Notes: generated by a model not told the origin, from the sequence alone. A stretch of 64,000 nucleotides of DNA from Rhyzopertha dominica (GCA_025024175.1 QCXZ01000138.1:1116002-1180001); one strand, 5' to 3'. Numbered from the stretch's first letter, positions 23,880 to 37,800 are shown. Made by a program: numbers and translations.

Positions 23880-24440
23880 ATGTGATAGTGAAATTTAGCG
23901 AGGGAAACNCCCACGACGGGTCGGGGCANAAAATGCGNGTGAGGTGTGCGTGTCTACCGCACAAGATATAAAACAGGCAGACCTACACACTCACCACTCA
24001 GCCACTATACCGGGCTATCTCTCCTATCGGCATAAAGACGACCGACCGACATCAGTCTCAACGATAACACGCAGGAGATGTTAATTAAGAAATGAAGCTA
24101 CCGGACGCTTAATGAGAAGAGGAACAAATTAAAAATAAACCAGTCCACTATTTTATTTCATTTACAATTAAATCACGGGACGTTTATGGCCTGCCGTCCG
24201 TTTTAATCCCGGCGAAAAAATCTCGCTTAATATTCAGTTTGGTTTAGCCGTACGGCGACTGCGTTTTTCGTATACGCTCCCCGGCCGATCGTAGATCCCA
24301 TTAAATTTATTTTCACGGCGATTTTAAAACGACGCACAAACGCAAAGGCCACGGAGCCGACTGTTTAATTTTATGGCTTTTTACGTTTATTTCTTTGGTT
24401 TTGCCACCGGGAATCTCGCTAATGAAGATTGTACGACCTG
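23880..24440 (+). promoter_or_regulatory. CpG-rich block with TATA and initiator: promoter candidate
   Basis: This is one of the most GC/CpG-rich stretches of the window and contains three ambiguous bases. TATAAAA lies at 23967-23973 and an initiator-like CTCAGCC places A+1 at 24000, 33 bp downstream of the TATA start, which is canonical metazoan spacing. The first ATG downstream (24079) opens only a six-codon frame (including stop). The block may therefore start a non-coding RNA or an untranslated first exon spliced to a distant gene. The plus-strand zinc-finger gene at the right end is one possible partner, by inference only. Confidence 0.35.
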
Positions 24441-26119
24441 TGACTGAGCAAGCCTAAAAAGTGCACTCTACAATGTTAACCGATGATATAAGAAAAGTTT
24501 ATTGCTTTGATGAGGGCAATTTCTTTCTTTTGAACGCACTTCAGGATTTCATTTATGTTCTATGGGTGAAAATGTAGCCTTGCTTGTATCGTTAATTTAG
24601 TTACCTTTATTGTAGGGTTGAATTAAAAATGTAGCAAATTTAATACAAATTGCACAATTAGATTTAAGCTTTTTAAATAGAGTTTAATAAAGTTGGCCAA
24701 GAAACCAATGCGATGACATTAAATACAGTCACCCTGAAATGAATTATCATAAATCACTTTTAAAGCCGGGACTGCATCCAATCCTGTTAAAAAAACCGCT
24801 GCAAATTGAATCAATACTTCCACATTCAATTGTCAAAATGACATTTACGTTTTTATTTCTTATACTATACGATTAGGAATCAGGTTTTGAGCATTTTTTC
24901 TCTGTACACAGGACAAACAGTCCTCGTGATATTAGCAAAAATATATACATTTTAAAATCGTTTTTTTCCAAATAACTCGAATATTATTAACTTAACAAAA
25001 AATTACAAGAGTGCTTTCTGTAAGTAATTTGATTTTCTACATAATACCAAAATTTAAAAAAAATCGTACTAGCAGGGTCCAAAATAGGTTTTTGAAAATA
25101 TTTCGATAATGTCAAAATTCTGAATAAATTTTCTAAGACACTTTTTGTGAGAAATTTTATTTCCTATCGGATGGTATTTTCATATTGAATATATTAAATA
25201 TATTCGGAGATATTTAGGAAAAATCGTTTTCTTTAAGTAACGCTTTTTTTCTAATATCTTCTAAACAGTTTACTGCACCGAAAATTTATAAGAGCGAATA
25301 GTACTCGCAGTTATACTACTAATCACATACTAAAATGAAAAAAAAAAATTTGCAAAAGGGGTAGTTACCCCTCACTTTCGCCCCCTTCCCGATACCCTAC
25401 TTACCCCACATAATAATAATAAAATAACGATCTTTTCTAAACTGAAATGTGAAGAAATAATCTTGCCAGCTGGGTCCTTTATATGACGAAACAACGATAT
25501 CTGATTGTTTCAAAGGTATTTTACAAATATTCAGCTTTTGCCTGATACTTGGTTAGGATAGGTGTCAGAAACTGCTTTCATCCACTATTAACGAGTCTTT
25601 CCATTTTATGGCACTTGAAAAACGCTATAATTTCCTTAGTGCAAGTTTTCCTCACACGTTTTTCGAAGTAATTATACCTAGTTTCCTACTTATTACATAC
25701 AGAGCTCTACTTCTACTACTAAATTCTATTGGCCGTAGTACCTATTGCCACCGTTAGATAGAATTGCCTGTAAGGTAGAATTCATGGAATGTACCGCAAA
25801 ACGTGTCTACATAAAAAAGCCTCATTCGTGCTAAATTTAAGTAATCTTAAAATATGGTGCTGGTTTGGTTGGGCTGATATTTCAGTTACTTTCATGAATC
25901 CATTTATCGACTATGTGGTGATTTCAGCAAAATTAATGTATTAAACTTAAGCTCATTTTTTATCTTTAGTGCCACATTTGATGTTTTGATTTGAAACTCA
26001 CCATGATAAATGAAAACAGGACAACTAACAAATATAATTTTGGAAAAATTACCTTCAGTAAATACTTAATAGAAACCAGTAAATTACTTAAGCTCTAACT
26101 AGAAGTAAAAGCATATGTC
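24441..26119. other. Non-coding stretch
   Basis: No gene. About 24950-25400 is low-complexity AT-rich sequence with a pyrimidine-rich, C-run end near 25365-25410. It resembles the body of a repeat, but I cannot assign it. Confidence 0.4.
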
Positions 26120-26290
26120 TATGCTGTGCTGTCTACACCTCAACCAACTGCAGATTCGCTGTCATTACAGCTCATCAGTGCAGTTTAGGTCTAGTGTAGA
26201 CAGCACGGCATAAAACTGGTTTTGCTTATATACCAAAGCTAGGTGGCTTTGTCATCATGTCAGTGTAATGCTGACAGATGGCATTGCCAT
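26120..26290. repeat. Dispersed repeat, copy 2 (hairpin, MITE-like)
   Basis: 26120-26212 starts TATGCTGTGCTGTCTACAC and ends with its near-complement, forming a terminal hairpin of about 19 bp. The whole segment is inverted relative to 18621-18717. The right flank (ACTGGTTTTGCTTATATACC, then GCTAGGTGGC and AATGCTGACAG to about 26280) also matches pieces around copy 1, although rearranged there. No ORF. Confidence 0.6.
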
Positions 26291-29109
26291 CCTAAATTCT
26301 TACTTTCTAACTAGAAGTGACCCACTTTTGCTTCAAAATATTGAAAAGGATTATACCTTCCAGTAGTATGTAGAAAAATTTATTTAAGAGCAAATAAATA
26401 TGATTTTAACTACACTCAAGCCCGTAGGGAGCCCACAGCTCTTGTGCTTAAATTCCTATTCTTTCTCAGACATTTTAATGGTACTACTAGTACAGATTAG
26501 AAGATCAAAATGGAAATTCCATCTGTTAAAGNTTCTAACTAAATTATCGAGCAAAGGGTATATTTACAGATATAATACTATATTAACCTGAAAGCCACCA
26601 ATAGAGATATTATTGGTTTCATTTGCGTCTATATTAGATGTACCAAGAAGGCATTCTTTGTATTTGATGGAAAAACAAAATCCTGGACTTGCTCAAATTT
26701 AAGATCCTTTTAAAATGATTTAAGGCTCCTAAAGCCACCAAAATCTTTTAAAATTGTTTCCGCATATTTAATTAATTAACAGATGTGTGGAATTAAATAC
26801 AAATCATTTAAAAATAAATATTTATAAATAAAAAGCACCACTTTAAAAACACCGGTCACTGCATTGTTGCCTATAATAAATTCATATAAACTCAGGTAGC
26901 ATATCTCACTATATTTCACCAGGTAATACAGAATGTTCCTGCTAATAAAAACGTAAACCTAAAACAAATTAGTTGGGTGTGGTAGTTTGAGTTGATATAT
27001 TATGTTGATAATTATACCGACCGAATCCAATATCACAACAACATTAGTATCATTCATTTATAATTACATGAAATTGCTCTGCTTATAATTGGCCGGCGAT
27101 GCAGCTCCCTGTCAACACTCTAAATATTATAACGTGTGAATCGGTGAGCCATAACTGTAAACCATGTAAGGCAATTTCCAATATGCGCAAATAGCAGCAA
27201 CTGTATATCCATGACGTAAAAATTATTACGAAATAATTTAGTACGGCTAACTATGCAGAGTATTTCGTAAGAAAGGCATACAAAAACCGTATTGTTTGAA
27301 TATTTAATTAATTGTATGGAAAGATACAGCAAAAGTACTAATAAGCTTTAAACGTAAAAATCTGGTGCGACTATTTTGTGCACTGCAAAAACAAACAGTT
27401 ATTCACTCAATAAGGAAGCACATACAACGCGGAGAGAGGATGACAACAATGCGGAAAGTTTCAGAATTTCATGTAACTTTGTATACTCATATATTTAATT
27501 TAATATTTTTTTCCTTTTTAGTGTAAATTTCACTTTCTTGCATGGAAATGCTGTACTAGAATTGAATTGAAAAATATGCAGTGCACGTCTAAAGTATTCT
27601 CCGCTATGTTAACTTTTGAATACTTTATTTTAGAAAGGATAAAATGAGGATAACATCGTTGAAAAATGTGTTTCTTTCACAAGAGCTGTTTTTTCTACAA
27701 ATTTACAGCAACTGTGATCATGACAACATCTAATTTAAAGGCAACTTTCATGATTAGAAAATTGAATTTGAACAAATCATTCTGGGTGTTTCAGTAAGAA
27801 AGTATTCTGCACGTCAAAAAACTCCCCCTGTCCCAATTTCCGAACGCGCTAAGTTATGTCTTTCATACTTCGGGGAACTCAGTGGTAAATTACTTTGTCG
27901 TTAAGATTCCCATACTCTTTTCTCGTTTCAAAGAGAAAATACCTGTAATTAATAACATTGCTGGACATAAAACAGATGTTGTAGATACATTTGACCACAA
28001 CAATGATTTTTTTGGTGCTTCAACGGAAAGGTCGACAAAAAGTCGATCGTTTCAGTTTCAATAAAAGAACTTATATTAAGTAATATTTGCACACATATTT
28101 TGTCACTTGCGTGTCTTGCTTTTTGTTTTGTGAAATTATTTAAGTTAAGCTAGGCATTCTGTTTAGACTGTGTATGAATAAAAAATAATTTTGAAGAGCC
28201 ATAACTTGGAAAAGAGACAAAATTGCACACGATTTGTTGTATTTTGGCTTATTTTGACCTAAAGAAACTACTAAAGAATTAATTGAACTTGTCGTTTATG
28301 ATAATTTATGATAATTAGTAATTACTTATTTTTTACAAAAGCTATAATTTGGACATTTAGAATTACACCATCTGCTACTAAAACGACCTTTTTATGGGAA
28401 TGGTATCTCTCGTAGTCGTTGCTTATAATTCTGTTTACTTCCAGATTACGATAATATAGACTGCTCAATTTTAACCAAAAAAAATGAGAATGATGAGAAG
28501 GACTGTGAACGCTTTAATTCCGTTACCGTTCTGTCCAAGTGGGAGATATATTTTAAAGAAGGAGCTATGTCCCATACAATGCACATAATATTTATTGTTT
28601 CATCAAAGTGTGCAATAATTATTCCAGGTCGTCAACCAATGTGTTTAGAAACAGAAACCGCTTCAGTAGATTCACGATGTTATTTTACCATTCAACAAAT
28701 AGTTCTTTTTACTACACCTATGAAATATATCAGCTTGTAACAAAGTTTAACACAGACGGCCGCAATTAAATTTTGTTCCTACCCCAGCCTTATCTAGGTG
28801 TATCCACCGAAAAACGCAGTTATGTGGCTTTAGTAATAACTGATTTATTTGCTACTGGGGCAGTTATAAAAAAAAGGAAACAAAAAATGCAAATATAGAA
28901 TAAGCAATAAACTGATGGCAAAGATAAGAAGTGACAATAAATTATGAACACTTCTGAACAATGGAACTAGGAACTATTAACCAATAGCAAGCCAACGTGA
29001 ACGTGGGGCATTTTCAAATCGTTACTCTTAGTTTGACGATAAATCTTGCACTTGAACCAAGCTCTATCAAAAGGTATAAACAATAAATCTTGCTTTTCAG
29101 GCTTTTTGA
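26291..29109. other. Non-coding stretch
   Basis: No supported gene or named repeat in 2.8 kb. About 27060-27300 is a little richer in GC. A 60-codon ORF at 27882-28064 ends just before AATAAA and has no recognisable motif. Confidence 0.4.
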
Positions 29110-29560
29110 GTATACCTTATAAGGATGGTAACGCTTTTTTAAATAACTGGCTGAAATTACGAAATGACTTCCCCGCATCGATTTCATTTTCAGAGACTAT
29201 CTGATGAAAATATGTACTATCATCGCCTCTCCCGGTTGGCCGTAGTTGCCGAAGCGCCGGACCAATATTATTTACGTGCGAGATGAGTTCATAACAATAT
29301 TGTGCATTGTCATAGCCAATAATCGAGCTGGTCGCCGCGGTGCCTTTATTTTTATCATACTCGACGATAATAGCGCTTTCTACTCGTCCGTAACGCTGCC
29401 TCATTGCGGCGTAATTAAAAAGTAAACAAAAATTATGGCCGGGTTATAGGGCAATTTCTCATAAGCCATGGATGACTCGATTTTTGGCGTCGGGATGGGT
29501 TCCGCCTATCGCTGCCCCGTGATTTGTTGCTGGGCTTTTGATCGGCGATAGGGGTGGATA
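29110..29560. promoter_or_regulatory. GC-richer block, candidate conserved regulatory element
   Basis: CpG-richer 450-bp block with open minus-strand frames of 95 and 62 codons (29117-29404, 29433-29621). Neither has a recognisable domain. A conserved non-coding element is the likelier reading; a short unknown coding exon is not excluded. Confidence 0.25.
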
Positions 29561-29729
29561 ACGGGGGTTTCTTAATTAAGAAGTCTCCTTCAAAATGGAA
29601 TATACTAATGTTAAAAATCATTTCTCAGATTAGTATAGGTATATTTAAGATAGTTTCTTTGACAGAAGGACAGATATAGATGCAGGTTACAAATTAATTT
29701 TCTTGGTGTATTCTTTGTATCATGGTACG

Positions 29730-29890
29730 TATTAACCTACACTGTAGTTCGTACAGCCACCGCTAGATGCCGTTTTACCGATTTTCACCAAAAGATCGGA
29801 CCATCGGCAATATAGGTCTCTGTCCTTACAGACCGTACCAACCTACGTCGTAGTTCGTAATTCACCGCTAGATGACTCATTACCGAGTTG
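29730..29890 (+). repeat. Diverged tandem pair, period about 106 bp
   Basis: AACCTAC followed by GTAGTTCGTA and CACCGCTAGATG occurs at 29734-29772 and again at 29840-29877. The intervening sequence is not shared in full. It could be a decayed direct repeat of a small mobile element or a local duplication. Confidence 0.5.
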
Positions 29891-31759
29891 ACAAAATGAC
29901 CCCAAAAGCGCGGCGTGTGGCAGGTATATAAAACTTCACCCACTTTATTAGATCCATCGTTTTAAACAAAACTATTGAACTAACATATATATCTGCAGTG
30001 CTCCGCGAACTTTTCATTTGGTATATCGAGTGGATATTTCCTAATTTTTTAAGAAACTGACTAATAAGGACATCATCCCAATATTTCTGTGCGTTCAGAT
30101 GTTCATAATGAGCAAGCAAAGATCTACTGGTCTCGTTTCATGAAATTCTGTAACCAGTCTTTGATTTAAAGCAGTTGTAGTCACTAGTTATAAGGATCTA
30201 AACGTAGCTCTTCGAAATGGGATACCGCAGTTGAAGAACGAACAGTTGTAGTGATGTCTTTAATCGAGGATGGGTATAAAATTTTATATCTTACCCTTTT
30301 TCCTACTCATGCCTTAGGAATCATTTGGAGCGTTTTTTTGTGCTGGAAAGCTAAAATTTTGCAGCCTATCGTGTTTTCTGTGTCTTATCTGTTGTTACTA
30401 TCATATATTAATAATCTCTGTAGGATTAATGGTTTGAATGAATAAAAGAATAGCACCACCAAACGAAGAATGAAATACACACTGTAAACATAAATACATG
30501 GCACAAACATAATGTTCTTCTTTATTAACATACATTGTTTTCATTGATTTCAAACAAATATTTTCAGAAAGTTTGATTGCTTATAACTCATCTATGTATA
30601 ATAACCTTTTTATAAACATGAGCATCAGTTATTAAAATTTTGTTTTGAACAGTCACGTCAGTACAAAAAAATATATTTTTTTACCGAGTTTCATTCTTTT
30701 ATGCCTCCATCTCATGGTTAATACAAAACTGATTATCTTCAAATATTTGAATTGGAACTAAAAGTACAAATAATACCCGCCTGAAAAAGCTGGAGTGTTA
30801 TACAGGAAAATATTGTTTATATCTAGAGATGAACAAGCGGGAGGAAACTATGTTTTGTGCTAGACTTATGCCCAGCTTCATGCCTTGAAAACTTAAGCTT
30901 GCCTGCAAAATAAAGTGGCCTTTAAAGAGATATAAAAGATACTGACGTAATAGTATATAAAAGCTGTTGACGTAATAGTATATAAAAAATACACTCAATC
31001 TAAAATGTATGGAGTGGAATTTTTAAAAAAATCTATAAAAGATGTAACCGTCTTTGGAAGAAANATCAAGGCAAGATTTTGAAATGAATCTGGCAATCTA
31101 GATTTAATTGTTGATTTATTCGTTTAGTTGAAGTATTTGGTAGTCATAAGATAGTTAAAGCTAGATCAGATGATGAGAGGAAGAAGTTGTCAAAGAATTG
31201 CAATATGAGATAGGAATAAAATATAGACTGTAGTAAAAAACTGTTATTACAGAGAGGGAGCAACAGGAAAATTAAAAAGCATAACGTCATTAACTTTTAG
31301 TCCCCAATATTTATCCCTAACCTTAAGAGCTATACAACAATATTTCTTGAAGTAATCGTCTGGTGGATCTTTATCATTCACCAGTAATATTCTCGTTTGG
31401 ACTTTCCAATGGACGAATAATTTTCATAGAAAAAATACATTATTTCGCAGTGTGGCTTATATTTTGTTACCTATTTGTACTTAGTAATATTGAGGTATAA
31501 GTAAATAATTCTCTGTAAACTACAAGTACAAGCCAGTAAGGCTGTCTTATTATCTAATGTAAACAAAGCCACACTATACAGCAAATCAAAGTACCTACCG
31601 TATTGAAGGCCCTCATTCTTAGGTAATAATTCCACAATGGTTAGATGTGTAAGATGTTTCCCATTGATAAAAGTGATCTTCGTTGATAGATTCATGACGT
31701 CGATAGCTCCGGTGGTCCTTACATTTAAATATAATGTAATCTGAGCATTGTACTCCTGA
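29891..31759. other. Non-coding stretch with a 25-bp tandem pair
   Basis: No gene. At 30943-30990 a 25-bp unit occurs twice, each copy starting TGACGTAA and containing TAGTATATAAAA. TGACGTAA is a typical bZIP (CREB/ATF-like) site, but no transcription unit is evident beside it. Confidence 0.4.
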
Positions 31760-32110
31760 AACGGGTTTTTTCGATTCCCTTATGGTAAACCGACGACAAG
31801 CGGAGAGGCAATATTTAAATCAGAGATTAAAAGAGCCAAGCTACCAACTTGGATATTTAGATGTATTTATCTCTCATTGTTTTTGTCTGCAAAAATCCTA
31901 TTCTGCTTGTTTTTCTTTAAATTAATTGCGATTAACATGCGCGCTGCCCTTTTGTTTCGAGTTAATCCGAACAAATGTCGACAAAAAGTGATATATGCCG
32001 CAAAAAGCCGACAAAGGGCTTTCTTCGATGCCGCTCTTTTGTGTTTCATGCTGTATTTGACTCGGAATACTGCCGTATTCACTGACTTTGACTAACGTTT
32101 GCGCCTTACA
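31760..32110. promoter_or_regulatory. Moderately GC-richer block, candidate conserved element
   Basis: Open in three overlapping frames on both strands (31867-32119), which argues for composition rather than coding. No domain in any frame. Possibly conserved non-coding DNA. Confidence 0.2.
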
Positions 32111-34091
32111 CGCGCACAATGGTTATACTCTTTGCTCAAATCTAGCACGGATAGGCACTAACGTATTTTAGTGCACGTTCGTTATTAGCTTAAGTAAACT
32201 TTAGAATTTTGGAAGTCTAATACGACTCACTAATACATTGGGACGACAGTAAAACAAAAGTAACACTTCGAACATGGTTTCAAGCTCCAGATGATTCTTT
32301 ATTAAAAACTGCAAGTGTTAATACAAGGTTGAGCAGCATAAATTGTCGTCCTTGGGCCGTGAAAGCGTTAACAGCGACTGTATCTGTAAACGATGCATCT
32401 GAGAATCTCCAAGAGCGCAATTTCTGGACAAAAATGATCAAGGAAAATTCGATAAAAATAATTTAATCTCACTCGTTGGCTGCAATTTCTTCAAAACAGG
32501 AACTACAAACATATTGGTTAAAATGTTTGTTACTTTATAGAAATCAATAGCATATTAAGTATTTAAAAGAATAAGGGTAATTTACTGTTTTGCAACGGTA
32601 CAACCCTTAACATTCGTGACACTTATAATATTTTTGTATTATCACTAAATGAAAACCAAGTTTTTTTTGTGATATAAAAATGGTTTATATTGTTCTGAAA
32701 TCTACTGCTGTTTGATGATGTTCGATCACGACTTTCTTAATTGCCAAAATTAACAGTTACTTTAGAACCGGTAGCCATTGCTTTGTTATTACATTTGCAA
32801 AGTATTTATAAAATGAGCGACCCGACCTTAGATGCAGACTTAGAAGAAACATAGAGTGTTAGGCGTTCCACTCTAATTCCCGATAAATCAAAGGAGCAAT
32901 ATGAAAATAAATACAAGATTTTAAAGGAGTGATGTGAGACACAATTTTGTTCACTATTCGCTCGACATTATGGTTATAAACCAAAAAAGACCACTGCCTA
33001 AAACATGTAATTGAAATATAAGCAGCTACCTAAATATATTTTTGTATTATAGGTAGCAATGATATCAGAGATATTAGGAGCATGTAGAATGAAAGTGTTA
33101 TACATATAACACATGGTAACATGCGTACTAAACTCATTTTCCATAAATGAAATTGAAACTTCTTTTAGAGCATACCTAATTTGAAAGAACTAAACAATGC
33201 GTTGAACAAATGAGCAATTAGTTCCAAAGTATTATTAGCAATTACTCCGTCGTTGGCTTTATTGCTTGTTACGGTTGCCACAGATTATGGTTTTCACTGG
33301 CCTGCTTATTTTATGTTGGGACAAGTGTTTTCCTTTTTGGTTTCTGGCTAGTTAAATTTGCTTATACAATTTTTGTCTAGTTTATATGCCGTGCTATCTA
33401 AACTTCAACAAAAGTTCCCTCTATGACTTAAATGAGATGTGATTCCTAGGTACAGCAATTCGGCCAACATTTGTGTTTTAAACGAGACAGCGTTGGTATA
33501 GATACCTATATTAAACCTTAAAAAAGTACAGCCTTTTTTATGTTAGGAAATTTACCCGCTTCTCGTGCCGCTTTGTAAGGAATACAACACACTTGGTATA
33601 TAATGACGCAAGTATTTTAACCAACATATTTAAATTGCTGTTTCAGGTCTTCAGTTAGTGATTTTAAATGTTTTGTAATAATAAATCAGTTTAATTTTTG
33701 AACACAGCACTCCGAATAATAAGAAATGACCTATTACATATGGTACGAAACGATACATATCTCACGAGTACGAAAGGTCTTTCACCAACGATGGGATTTA
33801 TAAAACCTTTGTACCCACAAAATTATCACTCTTTACATATGGAAAATGATATGAATTCTAGCGTTTTATTCTATTTTAACAAACAAGGCCAAATAATACT
33901 ATGTTATCCTTTCGCTTGAAGAAACTGCGCATAACTACGGTGTTATTCCCACATATGTAGTAAAAGAACTGACCTTTCTGTCTCAGTATTTTCATAACAC
34001 TTCAAGTTCATATTCAATTTCAGCAATAAATTGCATCAAAGTACCACACCTACTTAATAAAAAACGTAATTTTATGTCACAAAAAATATTT
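32111..34091. other. Non-coding stretch with a fragment of the dispersed repeat
   Basis: No supported gene. At 33387-33408 TATGCCGTGCTATCTAAAC and the bases after it match the start of the dispersed repeat at 26120. GACAGCGTTGGTATAG near 33488 matches another part, so this is a third, decayed copy. About 32230-32440 is open in one plus frame for some 70 codons without a recognisable motif. Confidence 0.4.
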
Positions 34092-34097
34092 TTTATT
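34092..34097 (-). terminator. Polyadenylation signal of anillin-like gene A
   Basis: AATAAA on the minus strand (TTTATT on the plus strand), 132-137 nt downstream of the stop codon at 34229, in a U-rich context. Confidence 0.5.
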
Positions 34098-34228
34098 TGA
34101 TTTTATAACTTTTTAATATTTTTTTTACATTTTATGTATGCAGTTGAAATTAATTATAAGTAATAAAAACTATAAGCAGGGTCAAATTAGAGATGGACAG
34201 CAATGCTTACAACAAAACATTTAAATAA

Positions 34229-34849
34229 TCAAACATCCACCAGACCACGATAGATTTTCCACGTCTGCATCGCCTTGATCGCCTCTTGAATTGCCAATTT
34301 CCATCGCTCCATCTCCCCTGAATTATCGAAGTCCAAGTAGTACTGTTTTGTGAACACCACATCTTTTCTTTCTCCAATAAAATCCGCAGTTTCCAACACC
34401 AGGCATCTAGGTTTTGGGCAATACAGCTTATTCACCTCCTCGATAAAGCAAGAGTCGTGCATCTTAAGATCCAGCACGTCCATGGGCTCGTTGTCGACCT
34501 GCTCCGGACAGAAGTACATGTTCAAAGCAGCGCCATCAAATCTGCACCATCTTCGATCCCAATAAAGCGGGTAATTGTTAGGAAGAGGGTGCGATATTGT
34601 TAGAAAGCCGGATATGATGGAAAGGCTTCTGGCGTCCTTGGTTTCTGCTTTGAAGAAAACGGCTCCATATAGCGGCGAACCCGGCATGCGACGCATAATA
34701 ACTCTCCCCTTCTGGTGGATGTGATTACGGGTTACTTGGAAACTGCCGTGATAGGCGAAGGACGTTTGAAGAATCTCAGCTTCTGTGGTCGATTGAGAAT
34801 CGTATGGCATATGCTTGATTTTGTTGTAAGAACAGCTTCTATTGGTTGT
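34229..34849 (-). CDS. Gene A exon 5 (end of AHD, PH domain, stop)
   Basis: Starts TTNRSC directly after TTGTTGCAG; the frame stays open upstream into the 55-bp intron, so an ATG-based start would be wrong. It holds the end of the homology region (GSFQVTRNH, AVFFKAETKDA) and the whole PH domain. The PH part keeps the RRWCRFDG strand typical of anillin PH domains (RRWCVLSG in animal anillins) and the tryptophan of the C-terminal helix. Confidence 0.92.
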   Translation of the reverse strand, partial: TTNRSCSYNKIKHMPYDSQSTTEAEILQTSFAYHGSFQVTRNHIHQKGRVIMRRMPGSPLYGAVFFKAETKDARSLSIISGFLTISHPLPNNYPLYWDRRWCRFDGAALNMYFCPEQVDNEPMDVLDLKMHDSCFIEEVNKLYCPKPRCLVLETADFIGERKDVVFTKQYYLDFDNSGEMERWKLAIQEAIKAMQTWKIYRGLVDV

Positions 34850-37800
34850 CTGCAACAAAATTAGGGGTTAGAAACTACACGGAACCGCAAGATGTGTAAC
34901 TCACTCTGAATTTTTTTACTAATCTTTTCCAACCCGTCGAAGGTCTCTTCTTTAAATTTATGGANTGTATCCTCACTTCCACGACAAAATCTGGGTCGAG
35001 TTTCTCAAAACGCAAAGCTTCGCTGAAATTCACAAAGCCATCTCTGCTTTCGGACAGTTCGGTACATTTAACTGTGGTTTCGTGAATGGCCACGCAGATG
35101 AACTTTTCAAGATCTCCTTCGTTTACTCTGGTCCTACATAGAAGGACTTTGATGTTAAAGATTTCGATGGTTCCCTCGCTTGTAGGTGGGACGTTTAATT
35201 CTTTGTTTGGGTGTGAATTTCCACAAACTTTGTCCATCAGAAATTTGTGTTTGCAACCTGCAAAGGTGAAACCATAAATAAGAGTTTTTTCAAAGACTGT
35301 GTTCACTGTACTTCTCATTCTATGCAAGAACATCTGAGGTTTCAAACACATTTGCAATCGTCGAAATTTAAACAAGATACTGTTTCCGTCATTCGCTGGG
35401 GCATCAATTATTCTATCACCGTATTTCCAAAAGAAAGAAAGTAAAAAAAGCGACACACACACATCCCATTTACTTGATCAATCTAAAACCTTCAATCTTC
35501 TTAATTACGAACTACTTGTTGCAGAATTGAAGAACATGTTTTTTTATTGTATAGCTTGGGTGTTCATAAGTCTCAAATATCGATCTCAAATGGTTATTAT
35601 TTCAAGAACCAATTACTCTAACCCAGATGCTACCATACAGGTGTTTCCCAGGGACACATTTTGAGTCCTTCGTTTTTTCTATTTCTATATTTAATGTGCA
35701 CAGATGCAGACGATATTAGGTATAAAAAGATTTTTTTAAAAGATTTTGAACAAGCATTCAATCTAATAAAAAAAACTATATAAGACATCATGTGTAAATG
35801 CTGTAAATAAATCTTGCTAGTCAACAAATATTACTTGATATAAAAAGAGAATGTATCGATTACTATAGTTGAATTGATAAAAAAATATACTTTACATCAT
35901 TGCTCTTAAAGAAATAAAGATCCATAACCGAATGAGTTATTATGTGCTAATTTTCTGTATAAATTACCGCCGACTGTTGTACCCGTTTATCTACTTGTTT
36001 TGTTAAAAATGAGAAAATTCAGAAGCTACTTCTCTTGCAGTGATCCAGCACCACTCAATAATTTTTTAATACTAAATTTATGTTTATCTCAGTATAAATT
36101 GTCTATCACAACTCTTCTACTGTCCGATCATTTGCTATTATTATAAATTTTGAGCAAAGATTCTCGTTATTACTTGTTATTTTATTTATTTTGCATACTT
36201 ATTGATTTACTTTTATTATTACTCCTTCGAATTAATTTACTTGTACATACCCTACCCTAACTCCTGCATTTTGTCTAACATACTTGTTATTCAGTAAATG
36301 GTTTAATATGATTAAAAAAGCAAATTGGAAAATTGTACTGCAGATGACTTTGAACAGCACGGTATGTTTTTTTCCATAAGCAGATGCAAAATTCTTTAAC
36401 TGTTTTTATTGCATTTTTTATTTTGCTTCTTTTTAATGTATGACGCAAATCAATTTAGTTCACTGTTCTGTCAAGCTTGTTGTATTCCATTCATGTTTCT
36501 TGTTTGTACTACGATTGTTTATAGGTAGCCCTCGATTTTTCCGACAAATAATATGGGGTTAATTTCACCAAAGAAAACAAATGATTATTCAATCAGTTGC
36601 ATTGCTGCAAGTGAGAGAAATTACCTATTAATGTCAAACATTTCCGTATAAAAATATACAGCGAGTAGACATCCTAATTGACGAATATTGTTTGGCCAAA
36701 AGGGGGCAAATGAAAAAAATTTTTTAATGTATTGATAAATTTTGTAGAAAATCCTCACACAAGCTCAGGAGAATTAGAAAGGTGCTTGATATGAGCAGGG
36801 CTAGTATTTGACAAAGACCATGTGCGGAGGTTGTAATTTTGCGAACGGACTGTCAATGAACTTGCTTATCTTCTATGTAGTAACGAAGCAACTTTTACAG
36901 AAATGCTTATATTTTATTGTTGATTCTGTGCAAAATCCCATTTTTGTTGCAATGATTGGTAATCGACATAGATTGTTAAATCAGTATCTGGAGCGGATAT
37001 CACCTATTTAAAGTGGAGGTGGACCAATAAACTGGCTTCCCCATGTCCCCAATCCTTACAAAATTACGTTTTAAAGAAAGCAAGAATTAGGACAGCATTA
37101 ATTAGGATAGAGGCTAAACAGCTAAGAAATGTCATTGTTATTAACTTTTTCACGTATTTTTGTTTTGTCAATAATTTTTTCTTAACTTTTATTAATACTA
37201 CAGACTGAATTATCGAATATAGCAAAGATTTCATATTTTAACCATATTTGAGGCTTTATTGGTATTCATGAGCCAGTAATTAGTTTTAAGGACGTATACC
37301 TACTAAATATTCTTTTGCTTCAGCTTTTATTTCAGTTTTATAAAACTACAAATGGATAAAAACCAAAAACGAATCGATAATAGAACAGATACAGTTAAAG
37401 TAAACGGATATATGTCTTAATAAAAAAGAAGTATCTATTCGTATAAAAATATAGGTACAGTATTATTAAAAATTGCAAAAAAGAGAAACTGCGTGTAATT
37501 TTTCCTGCGCTACGAATGACGAAAACCGTATGTTACTATCTTTTTTCGTTGCGAACAATTACTTATTTTTGATTATGCTGCAAACGTCAGATTCGTAAAG
37601 AACATCAATTTTAACACTGATGAGACAGTCTTCCAAGAAACAAATGCCATATTAAGCACTTACTTGTTACAAGTAGGAACTTCTCCAAGTCAGCTTCTGC
37701 CTCCAAATCGAGCATCGGCCCTCGCTTGCACAACTCCAGAGCCTTCGAAGTTTGTTTCATCATTTCGAATTCCACTTCCAGCTCTTTCCGTAAGGCATCG

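Noticed and set aside
34350..34565. Plus-strand ORFs over the anillin PH exons (also 42664-42911)
   Set aside because: Antisense shadows of the conserved PH-domain exons.
34875..35462. 195-codon minus-strand ORF taken as one exon
   Set aside because: Only 34905-35257 is coding: the acceptor before GTTGCAAAC is conserved with gene B, and the upstream part has no similarity to it.
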